64,000 nt of DNA from Sulfopaludibacter sp035551455 (GTDB lineage: Bacteria > Acidobacteriota > Terriglobia > Bryobacterales > Bryobacteraceae). Of this stretch, positions 1 to 8,255 are shown one piece after another. Every line of letters starts with the position of its first letter. Position 1 is the stretch's first letter. The stretch is taken from NCBI GenBank assembly GCA_035551455.1, contig DASZMZ010000319.1, positions 1 to 64,000 of the forward strand, in the 5' to 3' direction. The notes under the pieces are model-generated. The model had not been told where the DNA came from and did not search any database. It saw nothing but the letters and a program-made list of their open reading frames with translations. The translations under genes were made by a program, and so were the position numbers.

Positions 1-1
1 C

Positions 2-328
2 ACCGTGGTGAACGACTCGGCTTTCGGCGAGGCTGACAGTTGCGTATGGCGTCTGCAAGCCACAGCCCATGTGGACGGCACGCGGCTCACGGCGATGGAC
101 AACACCGGGGTCGCCATCACCACTTACTCGCGGGTGGTCAACGCGGCGTTTGCTTCCACTTATACCGTGGGCCTGGTGTTCGGCACGGCAGTGGGCTACC
201 AACTCACGGCCGACCGCTGCGCCGCTGATGGCACCGTTCTGGAAAACATCATTAGCTTGAAATTCACGGGCGGCGGCGCCGGTGAGCATGCAGAAGAGGC
301 TGTGATTCTCGATCTGGGGGTCGCATGA
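2..328 (+). CDS. Hypothetical protein, C-terminal part (cut by window edge)
   Basis: The frame is open to the left edge of the window, so only the last ~108 residues are visible and the true start lies outside. The visible part is rich in Thr, Ala and Val in alternating patterns, as in secreted beta-sandwich or pilin-like proteins, and has two cysteines. I recognise no family. Its stop overlaps the ATG of the next gene (ATGA at 325-328), so the two are probably co-transcribed and translationally coupled. An in-frame GTG at position 5 is only the first possible start inside the window. Confidence 0.5.
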   Translation, partial: TVVNDSAFGEADSCVWRLQATAHVDGTRLTAMDNTGVAITTYSRVVNAAFASTYTVGLVFGTAVGYQLTADRCAADGTVLENIISLKFTGGGAGEHAEEAVILDLGVA

Positions 329-1554
329 GAAGCCTGCAAAGCGGCGCACTGCTTTGCTGGCTGGGACTGAGCGCGGCCACGGGCCAGCCCATCAAGGAGT
401 GGCTGGACAAACAACTGACGGATGCGGCGACTATGACCGCGTCGCAGAAGAAGCCGGCGCAGACGCAATCCACTTCGTTGAATCACGGCTCCACCACCTT
501 TGTGGACAAGACCTCGGCCACCGATCTGTTGGGCACGGCGCTGAATTTCTCGCCGGTGGGCGGAACGCAGGAAGGCTCGGGCACCGTGACCGCGTCGCTG
601 TATTCCTTCTACACTCTGGCGTCCAGCCAGGACCCGCTCAAGCCGTCGGTCTACAATAGCCACTCCGCGATGCGCACGCTGTTCTTCACCGCCGGGCGGG
701 AGGAGCCAAGTTCCAGCGCGACCACTCCGACGACGGCGGGCACGATCGCGGGCGCACGCTGGCTGCCGGTGAATCGACGCGATGCCAGCGCCATCGCACA
801 TGATAAAGTGGCCCGCGAGCAGTTGACCAAAGTGGCGTCGGCATTCGCCGGGTCGACCTCCGCCGCGGTCAGCGAGTTAACCAACCTGTTGCTGTCGCAT
901 CAGCCCGACCCCAAGCCCACCATCACGCAATTCATCACCGCACTCCACACCGTGGAAGACGTGCAGGCGGCGGTGGACAAACTGGACACGGTGGATCGAG
1001 GGCAAGTCACGGCGTTGATCGCCAAATTTCGCAATCGCATGGGCGCGGCGGATAAGGAACTGGATAAGCTGATCGTCCAGTTGAGCCGTCGCTGGCAGGT
1101 GGCCCTGGATTTTCAGACGACGCAGCGGAGCGGCACAGTGAACAGCGATTACCAGATCGAGATGATCGCCGACCGGGCGGTGAACGACCGGTGCTTCTTC
1201 ACGTTCAACGGCAGCTATCTGTATTCCAATTCGAGCAGGATCGGCGCCGATACGCGCAACGCGCGGGGAGCCTTCGATTTTCAGTATGACGTGACGCACG
1301 TGGGCGCGACCTCACTGAAGTCTCCCTTGCAAGTGTCTTTGAGCGGCGAGGGATTGTACAGGCTGCAGACCTGGCAGTATCACGCACAGGTGCAGATTGC
1401 CATTCCGATTGCGACGGGCGTGAACCTGCCGTTTTCCTTCGGTTATGGCAACCGCCCTGAGCTTCTGCGTCAGACCGAGAAAGACGCGTACGGCAAATTC
1501 GGTTTGACTCTGGACGTGGCCAAGATCGTCAGTTCTCTCAAGACCGGTCAGTAG
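325..1554 (+). CDS. Hypothetical exported protein
   Basis: This 409-residue protein begins with a likely signal peptide (hydrophobic residues 7-18, then Ala-Thr-Gly-Gln). The middle (about 60-260) is Ser/Thr/Ala rich and partly helical. The last ~130 residues alternate aromatic and polar residues like the strands of an outer-membrane barrel or outer-surface beta protein. I recognise no family. It is coupled to the preceding gene by an ATGA overlap, and its 3' end overlaps the 3' end of convergent hpt by 17 bases. An envelope or outer-membrane role is an inference from composition only. Confidence 0.6.
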   Translation: MRSLQSGALLCWLGLSAATGQPIKEWLDKQLTDAATMTASQKKPAQTQSTSLNHGSTTFVDKTSATDLLGTALNFSPVGGTQEGSGTVTASLYSFYTLASSQDPLKPSVYNSHSAMRTLFFTAGREEPSSSATTPTTAGTIAGARWLPVNRRDASAIAHDKVAREQLTKVASAFAGSTSAAVSELTNLLLSHQPDPKPTITQFITALHTVEDVQAAVDKLDTVDRGQVTALIAKFRNRMGAADKELDKLIVQLSRRWQVALDFQTTQRSGTVNSDYQIEMIADRAVNDRCFFTFNGSYLYSNSSRIGADTRNARGAFDFQYDVTHVGATSLKSPLQVSLSGEGLYRLQTWQYHAQVQIAIPIATGVNLPFSFGYGNRPELLRQTEKDAYGKFGLTLDVAKIVSSLKTGQ

Positions 1555-2086
1555 GCTTCATCACCGCGACGTAGTTGAGATTGCGATAGAGCTGGTTGTA
1601 ATCGAGCCCGAAGCCCACCACGAAGCGGTCGGGAATTTCGAAGCAGCGATAGTCTACCGGCACCTGAACGATGCGGCGCGAATTGCGGTCCAGGAACGTG
1701 CACACCGAGAGGGAATTGGGCGCGCGGCCGGCCAGGGTCTGCAGCAGGTAGCGCAGCGTGAAGCCGGTATCGACGATATCTTCCACCAGCAGCACGTCTT
1801 CATCTTCGATGCTCTCGTCGAGATCCTTGGCGATGCGGACAACGCCGGGAGCGCCGCTCTTATTGGAGAAGCTGGAGATGCCCAGGAAGTCGATTTTGAG
1901 CGGGACTTCGATATGCCGCGCCAGGGCGGTCAGAAAAAAGATAGAGCCCTTCAGCACGCCGACCAGTTTCACCGTCTTGCCCTGATAGTTGGCTGAAATT
2001 TCAGCCGCCACGGCGCGGATCCGCTGCTCGATCTGCTCTTCGGTGAAGAGGACGCGGTCCAGTCCAGGAATGAGGGGGCTGCTCAT
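1538..2086 (-). CDS. hpt: Hypoxanthine phosphoribosyltransferase
   Basis: This enzyme salvages hypoxanthine (and usually guanine) with PRPP to form IMP or GMP in the cytoplasm. The 182-residue protein is full length. The PRPP-binding signature VLLVEDIVDTG is present near residues 98-108, as are the purine-pocket Phe-Leu-Asp-Arg segment and the C-terminal VVGFGLDYNQLYRN block typical of HPRT. The ATG overlaps the stop of the kinase-like/nuclease-like gene upstream (ATGA, 2083-2086). It is the last gene of the minus-strand unit that begins behind the cobalamin riboswitch, so it may be partly B12-controlled unless an internal promoter exists. Confidence 0.95.
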   Translation of the reverse strand: MSSPLIPGLDRVLFTEEQIEQRIRAVAAEISANYQGKTVKLVGVLKGSIFFLTALARHIEVPLKIDFLGISSFSNKSGAPGVVRIAKDLDESIEDEDVLLVEDIVDTGFTLRYLLQTLAGRAPNSLSVCTFLDRNSRRIVQVPVDYRCFEIPDRFVVGFGLDYNQLYRNLNYVAVMKPTDRS

Positions 2087-3036
2087 GCCTGTACCGGCCG
2101 TTCGACAAGGCCGTACTTGAAGATCAAATTCTCAAAATCCTTCTGATAGAAGACCTGAATATTGAGGTGTGGATAGAGTTCGCGCAGCAGGCGTACTTTG
2201 CGATTCTTCTTGGTGACCAGCGATTGCTTCATGGTGGTCAGCTCCAGATACAGGTCGAATTCGGGCAGGTAGAAATCCGGCGTGAAGGATTCCAGAACGC
2301 GGCCATCGGCGGCGTATTGCACGGGAAAGCTGCGAGGTTCGTACTCCCAGGCAATGCGGTAGAAGTCCAGCAGGTTGGCAAACATCTCTTCGCTCAGATT
2401 GGCGAAGATCTTCTTGCGCAAGGTTACATTGCCTGGCGGGACGATTCCGTACCGCGAGAGTCTCAGCCGCATCTGGAACTGGAGTTGCTGTTCGGCGGCC
2501 GGAGAGAGGTAGCCGCGCTCCACGAGTCCGGTAGAGGCGACGGCGGTCTGTATCACTTCGGCCATTTGTTCACCGGTGAGGTTCTCGGCATTGAGAACCA
2601 TATCGAAGAGATCGGCGGTGGCTTTGGTTTTGCCGAATTTGGCTTTGCGATCGTCGCGAGCCGCGGCTTCCAGTTCCAGCAGATGCTTGCGGGCCGCGGC
2701 ACGGTCGAAGCGATGGTCCAGCATCAGGTTGCCGATGCGTATATTTTCCGGCGCCACCACGTGCACGCGCAGCATGCCGGGAAAATGGCGGGCTTGCAGT
2801 TCGCCGCCCACGGCGCAGTAGACCAGATGATGCTCAGTGGCTAAGCGGGCCAGAATGGACGTGACCAGGCTGGGATAAGCGCGGGCGGGAATGCGGGTCT
2901 CCGAGCCGAATTCCTCACCGGCCAGGACTTGAATGCGAGACTGGGTCAGAAGCTCAAACCCGAGGCGTTGAGCGCTGATGCGCGCCACTTCTTCGAAACG
3001 GCAACCAGGATGACCCGAGACAGCGATCAGCGCCAT
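2083..3036 (-). CDS. Cytidylate-kinase-like/PD-(D/E)XK-like fusion protein
   Basis: The protein has 317 residues. Residues 1-200 resemble the Cytidylate_kin2 group: a degenerate glycine loop (GHPGCRFEEV) lacking the Walker Lys-Ser/Thr, an Arg-rich lid (RDDRKAKFGK), and the DLFDMVLNAENLTGEQ block that usually precedes the last helix. Residues 205-317 read as a separate domain. They have an acidic helix (SEEMFANLLDFY), then PDF-x(4)-FDLYLELTTMK and a following helix, an arrangement like PD-(D/E)XK nucleases. The gene overlaps the BtuF-like gene by 10 bases and hpt by four. I infer from memory that this C-terminal domain recurs next to or fused with hpt elsewhere; its function is unknown. Confidence 0.7.
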   Translation of the reverse strand: MALIAVSGHPGCRFEEVARISAQRLGFELLTQSRIQVLAGEEFGSETRIPARAYPSLVTSILARLATEHHLVYCAVGGELQARHFPGMLRVHVVAPENIRIGNLMLDHRFDRAAARKHLLELEAAARDDRKAKFGKTKATADLFDMVLNAENLTGEQMAEVIQTAVASTGLVERGYLSPAAEQQLQFQMRLRLSRYGIVPPGNVTLRKKIFANLSEEMFANLLDFYRIAWEYEPRSFPVQYAADGRVLESFTPDFYLPEFDLYLELTTMKQSLVTKKNRKVRLLRELYPHLNIQVFYQKDFENLIFKYGLVERPVQA

Positions 3037-3968
3037 GTCACAAGCTCATCATAACGCCGCCATGAGACGGGGGTCGGAGGTGGCGAGCTGGAGTTTGGTG
3101 ATTGCGCATCCTTTAGGATCTCCACCACAATTTCGAGCGTCTCCACAACTCGCGGACCAGGCCGGTTGAAATAGCGGTTACCGTCGGCGAGGTACACGCG
3201 TCCCTCGCGGACGGCGCGGAGTTCGCTCCAGCCGGGGCGTCCGGTCATCCAGTACATTTCCTGGGCGGTGCGTGCCAGGTCGAAGCCGCAGGGAGCGATG
3301 ATCAGCACATCCGGGTCGGCGGCCTGCAGTTCTTCCCAGGTGAGCCACGGAGAGTGGCGGCCGGCCTCGCCGAACAGGTTGACTGCGCCGGCCATCGCGA
3401 TCAATTCGGGAGTCCAGTTTCCGGCCGCCATCAGAGGTTCGATCCACTCGATGCAAGCGACCTTGGGGGCGCCGGCGGTCACGGGTGAGGCGAGCGCTTT
3501 CATGCGCGCTTGCAGTTCGGCGATGACGATTTCGCCGTGCGCCGGGATATCGAGCGCCGCCGCAACGCGCCGGAAATCCTGCCAGATCTGCGCTAGCGAA
3601 TCGGGCTGGAGGGAGACGATTTGCGGCCGGTGTTTCATGCCGCGCGCCAGGGCCTGCTCTACATCGCGGAGGCTGACGGCACAGACCTCGCACTGGATCT
3701 GCGTCAGGATGTGGGTGGGCGCGAGGCGTTCCAGCACATCGTCAAAGACCTCATAGATGGAAACCGACGTGCGCGCCGATTCCTTTACGAGACGATCGAT
3801 TTCGCTGCTGCTGCCGTCCACCGGAATGCGCGGGCGCGTGCAAGCCGGCAACTGCAGGACGGACTCAGGGTAATCGCACTCATGCGAGCGGCCCACCAGG
3901 TTTTCGAGTTGGCCGAGCGCGGCGACAATCTCTGTGGCGCTGGCGATCAGCGAGACGATTCTTGGCAC
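3027..3968 (-). CDS. BtuF-like cobalamin-binding protein without signal peptide
   Basis: This 313-residue protein belongs to the periplasmic-binding-protein-2 fold (BtuF/FhuD type). It opens with PRIVSLIASATEIVAALG and GRSHECDYPE, both characteristic of the cobalamin-binding branch. No signal peptide or lipobox precedes these motifs, and no BtuC or BtuD gene lies nearby, so the protein may be cytoplasmic or use an unusual route. It overlaps the PP-loop gene upstream by 22 bases and the kinase-like gene downstream by 10. The cobalamin riboswitch at the head of the unit supports a B12 role. It could instead bind a corrinoid intermediate. Confidence 0.82.
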   Translation of the reverse strand: MPRIVSLIASATEIVAALGQLENLVGRSHECDYPESVLQLPACTRPRIPVDGSSSEIDRLVKESARTSVSIYEVFDDVLERLAPTHILTQIQCEVCAVSLRDVEQALARGMKHRPQIVSLQPDSLAQIWQDFRRVAAALDIPAHGEIVIAELQARMKALASPVTAGAPKVACIEWIEPLMAAGNWTPELIAMAGAVNLFGEAGRHSPWLTWEELQAADPDVLIIAPCGFDLARTAQEMYWMTGRPGWSELRAVREGRVYLADGNRYFNRPGPRVVETLEIVVEILKDAQSPNSSSPPPTPVSWRRYDELVTWR

Positions 3969-4630
3969 TCGGCCACCCCGATGAGATCCGCATAAACGAA
4001 GCCGTTGACGTCGCGAATCTCTCCGGCGTCCAGAGAAATGGGGCGGCGGAACATGGGTCCGTCATAGACGCAGGTGTGAAATTCGCCATTCTCGCCGCAG
4101 GGGTCGATGGCGGAGGGGAGGTCGGCCAGGAGCGCGGCATCGAACTCACGGCCGGCGAAACCGGCGTCCAGAACTTTCGAATCGACGCAACTCAGGCGGG
4201 CGCGCAGTCCGCCGGCAATCATGTCGCGAGCCAGTTGAGGGGTGGGCAACTCCCAAAGAGGGAAGAGGGGCGTGAGTCCGGAGCCTGCCAGTTGGCGTTC
4301 GCGATAGGCGCGGATGTCGCGCAGAAACAGGTCGCCGAAAGCGATGCAGTCGAAGCCCTCCTCGACGGCGCGGCGGCAGGCGGCAGCCATCTGCGCCTCG
4401 TAATCGTCATTGGTGCAGGGCCAGGGCAGGGGGACCTGCCAGAGAGGAAGTCCCGCCGCCTCAGCCTGCGCTTCGAGAACGGTGCGGCGCACTCCGTGCA
4501 TGGCGACGCGGTCGGCAGCCTGATTGATGGTGGTGAGCAGAGCGGCCACGGGCGCACCCTGTTGCCGCAGCGTGTGGAGGCTCCACGCGCTATCCTTCCC
4601 GGAACTCCAGGCGAGCAGGATCTTCCTCAT
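3947..4630 (-). CDS. PP-loop ATP pyrophosphatase (Dph6/COG2102-like)
   Basis: The protein (227 residues) carries the PP-loop ATP-binding signature SSGKDSAWSLHTL at residues 9-21. It also has the conserved C-terminal GENGEFHTCVYDGPMF segment of the family that includes archaeal and eukaryotic diphthamide ammonia ligase. Bacteria lack diphthamide, so the bacterial substrate is different and unproven. Its place between a DUF6580 membrane gene and a cobalamin-binding protein behind a B12 riboswitch suggests amidation or modification in cobamide metabolism, which is an inference. Length is normal for the family, and translation probably couples to the next gene through the 22-base overlap. Confidence 0.82.
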   Translation of the reverse strand: MRKILLAWSSGKDSAWSLHTLRQQGAPVAALLTTINQAADRVAMHGVRRTVLEAQAEAAGLPLWQVPLPWPCTNDDYEAQMAAACRRAVEEGFDCIAFGDLFLRDIRAYRERQLAGSGLTPLFPLWELPTPQLARDMIAGGLRARLSCVDSKVLDAGFAGREFDAALLADLPSAIDPCGENGEFHTCVYDGPMFRRPISLDAGEIRDVNGFVYADLIGVAECQESSR

Positions 4631-4667
4631 GATCTGGTTACGCCGGCGATGGACGCCGGACGGAAGA

Positions 4668-5195
4668 CTATGCGGTGACGGCGACGCGCTCGGAGCGGAC
4701 CACCATGCGGCTCAGCCAGGCATGCAGTCCGAAAAGCACTCCGGCGTAGAAGACGTCCGAGGCCAACGTGCGGCCGTAGAACGGAATTCCCGCAATGTAG
4801 CAATTGACCAGTCCGGCGACGGAGCGGCTATAGAGGTGCGGCGAGGTGAGCCAGGCGCCGAAATTGGTGATCAGGAAAAACTGCAAACTGCCGGCCACCG
4901 CGCCCGTACCGATCCACAGCGGATTTTCCGTGCGGCGCAAGTGGCTGCCGATCCAGACCATGATCAGAAAGCTGCCGTACACGAACGGCGTATTGGCCGA
5001 ATAGCCGCCCACCAGCGGGTCCGTGATGGCCATCAACGCCAGAGGCAGCGCGTATGCCTGCCAGGAGCGCAGACGCGCGCCGGCGAACAAACTGAGGGCA
5101 CCCACCGGCGCGAAGTTCAACGCCTGTGTGACCCGAATGAGCGCGCCCAGAACGATCAGCCCCATAGCCAGCGGCCGTACGGAATTCTTCTGCAT
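4668..5195 (-). CDS. DUF6580-family membrane protein, putative transporter
   Basis: This is a 175-residue protein with five or six hydrophobic segments and almost no soluble part. The early NFAPVGALSLFAGA segment and the later Asp-Pro-Leu-x-Gly are typical of the DUF6580 family, which resembles ECF transporter S components in size and layout. It sits 20 bases downstream of the adenosyltransferase gene and upstream of the PP-loop gene, inside the B12-riboswitch unit. A role in uptake of cobalamin or a precursor such as a lower-ligand base is a reasonable inference. No ECF energising module is visible in the window. Confidence 0.72.
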   Translation of the reverse strand: MQKNSVRPLAMGLIVLGALIRVTQALNFAPVGALSLFAGARLRSWQAYALPLALMAITDPLVGGYSANTPFVYGSFLIMVWIGSHLRRTENPLWIGTGAVAGSLQFFLITNFGAWLTSPHLYSRSVAGLVNCYIAGIPFYGRTLASDVFYAGVLFGLHAWLSRMVVRSERVAVTA

Positions 5196-5215
5196 AGATT
5201 TCTCCTTAAATCTAA

Positions 5216-5842
5216 TTATGTCTCACTCAAGCCCGAAGTGGATTGGTTGGGCTCCCACAACGTTTCCGGGGCACCCGTAATGTGGCTGGCCCACCGGCTC
5301 CAGACGAACAGCGCGTCACTCAGCCGGTTCAAATAACGAATCGCGTCGGGCGGAACGGTTTCCACCCGCCCCATGGTCACGCAGGCCCGTTCAGCACGGC
5401 GGCAAACAGTGCGGCAGACATGCAGTTCGGCGTTCAGCCGGCTGCCGCCCGGCAGCACGAAGGATCGGAGCGGCGCGAGGTCTAGATTCATCGAATCCAT
5501 CTCGCGCTCCAGTTGGTCCACTTCGCGGCTGGTGACGCGCGCCTGCTTGGGGTGGACATCCTGCGGCAAGGTGGCCAGGATGGATCCCAAATTGAATAAC
5601 TCGTGCTGCACGCGCAAAAGGATCTTTGAGAGTGGCGTGGCGGCGTCGGCTCGCGCAGCCGTTTCGCGGGCCATGCCGATGAACGAATTCAATTCGTCCA
5701 CGGTCCCATAAGCATCAATGCGCGGACTGTCTTTGGCCACACGCTGGCCGCCGGCCAGCGCCGTATCGCCGTGATCGCCCTGCCGCGTGTAAACACGGTT
5801 GATGGCGAGGCGCGGATTTTCGAATGCCGGATCGTCCATCAT
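5216..5842 (-). CDS. Cob(I)alamin adenosyltransferase (PduO type)
   Basis: The enzyme transfers the adenosyl group of ATP to reduced corrinoid, making adenosylcobalamin. The start is taken at 5842 because the ATG overlaps the TGA of the receptor gene (ATGA) and gives 208 residues, normal for the PduO family; the frame stays open further upstream only as an antisense shadow of the receptor. Visible signatures are VYTRQGDHGDTAL near the N-terminus, the RIDAYGTVDELNSFIG helix, and the C-terminal RRAERACV...YLNRLSDALFVWSRW block with the cobalamin-contacting residues. Its position directly after a B12 receptor fits salvage of imported cobalamin. Confidence 0.94.
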   Translation of the reverse strand: MMDDPAFENPRLAINRVYTRQGDHGDTALAGGQRVAKDSPRIDAYGTVDELNSFIGMARETAARADAATPLSKILLRVQHELFNLGSILATLPQDVHPKQARVTSREVDQLEREMDSMNLDLAPLRSFVLPGGSRLNAELHVCRTVCRRAERACVTMGRVETVPPDAIRYLNRLSDALFVWSRWASHITGAPETLWEPNQSTSGLSET

Positions 5843-8028
5843 TTTGCTCCCGAGAAGCTCCACTTCATGCCTGCCACGAAATTCAGACGCGGCGAAGGGA
5901 AGCCGTAGACTTCTTCGTAATACCGGTTGAGCGCGTTGCGCAGATTGCCGTAGGCCGTGACTCCATGGCCCACGGCGTAATTCAAATTTACGCCGACGTT
6001 CGCGTACCCGGGATTCTGAAACAGCCCGGCGCTGGCGCCGTACGAAGGCTCCACATCCAGCACCGAGCCGCGGAAATACCCCGTGACGCCGCCGCTGAAT
6101 TTGCCGCGGCTGAACGAAGCGGTGACCGTGCCCGAATCGCCCGGACGGCGCAGCAGGGCCTGCCCGACGCTGAACGGAGTGGGCGCCTGATTGGACGCGC
6201 CGTTGAGCGAGAGAATGTCGGTATTCAGCCGGGTGTACGACCCGGTGACGAAGATCCATCGCGCCGGCCGCAGTTGCGCCGAGAACTCCGCTCCCTGCGC
6301 TCGCGAATTGGCGATGTTGTCCGACTGATAGTGGCTGAGCCTGGTGAGCGAACCGCCCAGGATCACGATCAGATCGTAGAAGCGATTGTAGAAGTAAGTG
6401 GCGTCCAGCGACAGGCGATTGTGAAGGAACTTGCGCTCGATGCCTGCGTCGAAACTGCGGGTACGCTCCGGCTTGAGGGCCGGGTTATCGGTGAATGCCA
6501 GGTCGTAGCCGCCCGGCGGACGGATGCCGGTGCCGAAGGAGGTGTGCAGCCGCGTGGCTCCCTGTACGTACGCCGCGGCCAGTTTCGGATTCGCGCTGGC
6601 AACGGTCTGCGCCGGAAACAAGGGCCGCGTATACCCGTCGGTGGGAATCGCGCCGGTCCGAATCAATTCGCCGCGCAAGCCGGCATTCAAAAACAGATGA
6701 CCGCCAATCTCAAAGCGATTCTCGATGTAGAAGGCCGTATCGTTGCGGCGGATCGGAAAGGTGCTGAAGTAGGCGTCCGTGATGTACGTGTTGCGCACCT
6801 GCTCCAGCGCCTCGCTCACGCCGATGGCGGCCACATAGTGGCGCGTGGCGGCGATGATGGTGCGCGATTCGCCCTGCGCGCGAATGTCCTTGTTGGAGCT
6901 GAAGCCATACGGGCTGTTATACCCGTTGTTGTTCATGAAGAAGGTGCCGTACACCTCTTCGCGTACGCGTCCGGAAAGGTCGGCCTGATAGTGCAGCAGG
7001 TAGTCGCCGAAATTATTCTTGCTGCGGCTGACAGTGTCGATGCCGGTGAAGATGCCGAGCGGGTTGGAGCCCCAGGGTCCGGGTTCGCCCACCGAGTTGG
7101 AATCGAAATCGCCGTGCAAGGTGAGCGACTGGCCGCCGAAGCGCCGCGTGAGATTCAACATCAGGTTCTCATTGCGATAGCCGCTGTTGACCACGGGACC
7201 GTCGTCGTCCATGCGCGAGGCGGACGCGGCGACGCCGAAGCCCAGCCACTGGCCGCCGCCCGAAATGCCGAAGCGGCGCTCGTGGTAGGTGCCGCCTTCG
7301 GCCAGCACATCGAAATTCAGCGGGGCGCCCGGGTCGCGCGTCACGAAGTTGACCACGCCGCTATTGGCATAAGGCCCGTAGAGCGACGATTGGGGTCCGC
7401 GAATCACTTCCACGCGGTCCAGCGATTCGGTGGCGACGTGCGCAAAATCGAAATTGCCGCCGAAGGCGTTGACCGGCACGCCGTCGATTTCGACCAGGTT
7501 GAAATCGGGATAGCCGCCGCGAATATAGAGTCCCGCGACGCCGCCAGTGAAGCCCGTTTGGCTGAAGACCATGCCGGGGAGGTAGCGCATCAAATCCACG
7601 GCCATGGGCTGATTGCTCTGGCGAATTTCCTCGCGCGGAATGATGTTGACGCTGCCGCCCTGCTGGCTGGCGGCAACATCGATGGCCGAGCCGACCACTT
7701 TCACCGAATCGATCACCGGCGCCAGCGCCATTTTCACGGAGAGCGGCGAGACGGCCCGGTCAAGCGCGATTTCTTCGGTGCGGAAACCCGGGCAGGTGAT
7801 GACCAGGCGGACGTCGGCTACGGGCGCGTCGGGCGCTTTGATGTCGAAGGATCCGGTGGCGGCGGTGACCGTCTGGAGTTGGACGCCAACGCGGTCCACC
7901 ACGGAAACTTGTGCGCCGCCGATAGGCGCGCCGCTCGGGTCTGTAACCGTACCTTTCAGTTGAGCGGCAGATGCGCCAATAGAAGCAAGCAGAATAGCGG
8001 CCAAAAGGCCGGAGCAACGTCGATTCAT
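5839..8028 (-). CDS. btuB: TonB-dependent cobalamin receptor (BtuB-like)
   Basis: This outer-membrane receptor has 729 residues. It starts with a signal peptide (about 1-22), followed by a carboxypeptidase-regulatory-like domain (about 23-110), a feature common in Acidobacteriota and Bacteroidota receptors. Then come the plug (IPREEIRQSN, LYIRGGYPD, VEVIRGPQSSLYGPYANSGVVNFVT) and a ~500-residue beta-barrel ending in an aromatic strand. Substrate is inferred from the cobalamin riboswitch immediately upstream and the adenosyltransferase immediately downstream. The Shine-Dalgarno GGAGGGG lies six bases before the ATG inside a hairpin, so translation should be riboswitch-controlled. No TonB, ExbB or ExbD gene is present in the window. 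Confidence 0.9.
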   Translation of the reverse strand: MNRRCSGLLAAILLASIGASAAQLKGTVTDPSGAPIGGAQVSVVDRVGVQLQTVTAATGSFDIKAPDAPVADVRLVITCPGFRTEEIALDRAVSPLSVKMALAPVIDSVKVVGSAIDVAASQQGGSVNIIPREEIRQSNQPMAVDLMRYLPGMVFSQTGFTGGVAGLYIRGGYPDFNLVEIDGVPVNAFGGNFDFAHVATESLDRVEVIRGPQSSLYGPYANSGVVNFVTRDPGAPLNFDVLAEGGTYHERRFGISGGGQWLGFGVAASASRMDDDGPVVNSGYRNENLMLNLTRRFGGQSLTLHGDFDSNSVGEPGPWGSNPLGIFTGIDTVSRSKNNFGDYLLHYQADLSGRVREEVYGTFFMNNNGYNSPYGFSSNKDIRAQGESRTIIAATRHYVAAIGVSEALEQVRNTYITDAYFSTFPIRRNDTAFYIENRFEIGGHLFLNAGLRGELIRTGAIPTDGYTRPLFPAQTVASANPKLAAAYVQGATRLHTSFGTGIRPPGGYDLAFTDNPALKPERTRSFDAGIERKFLHNRLSLDATYFYNRFYDLIVILGGSLTRLSHYQSDNIANSRAQGAEFSAQLRPARWIFVTGSYTRLNTDILSLNGASNQAPTPFSVGQALLRRPGDSGTVTASFSRGKFSGGVTGYFRGSVLDVEPSYGASAGLFQNPGYANVGVNLNYAVGHGVTAYGNLRNALNRYYEEVYGFPSPRLNFVAGMKWSFSGAK

Positions 8029-8032
8029 GTCA

Positions 8033-8051
8033 GGCCCCTCCCACGAGGGCC
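8033..8051 (-). promoter_or_regulatory. Shine-Dalgarno-sequestering hairpin
   Basis: On the minus strand GGCCCTC (8051-8045) can pair with GAGGGGCC (8040-8033) across a four-base loop. The Shine-Dalgarno GGAGGGG is inside the second arm, and the receptor ATG begins at 8028. This is the expected expression platform of the riboswitch just upstream, acting on translation initiation. Confidence 0.65.
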
Positions 8052-8064
8052 GGTTTATACAATC

Positions 8065-8210
8065 TCGCTGGCCGGTCTCCTGACTTGCGCCTCGTCAGAC
8101 CCTTTGGCCTTCCCATTCCTTGTGAGGAACAGTGGCTTGTCGAAGGGCCCTCCGCGCTTACAGTAGCGGGGCTGTGCTGGATTTTCACCAGCTTCCCGTG
8201 CACCAACGGA
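8065..8210 (-). promoter_or_regulatory. Cobalamin riboswitch
   Basis: Read on the minus strand, the region carries the hallmarks of the AdoCbl/cobalamin riboswitch in order: GGTGCACGGGAAGCTGGTG, AATCCAGCACAGCCCCGC, ACTGTAAGCGCGGAGGG, the B12 box AAGCCACTG, GGAATGGGAAGGC, and AAGTCAGGAGACCGGCC. It lies between the divergent TPR gene and the TonB receptor and heads the whole seven-gene minus-strand unit. Boundaries are approximate. Confidence 0.97.
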
Positions 8211-8255
8211 AGAATTTCAAACTACATTCCGAGTGTACACTAATTTGAGAGACCC

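Noticed and set aside
5824..8166. 780-codon open frame on the plus strand opposite the TonB receptor
   Set aside because: It is a by-product of GC-rich third positions in the receptor gene; the receptor has signal peptide, plug and barrel motifs and a riboswitch, the antisense frame has none.
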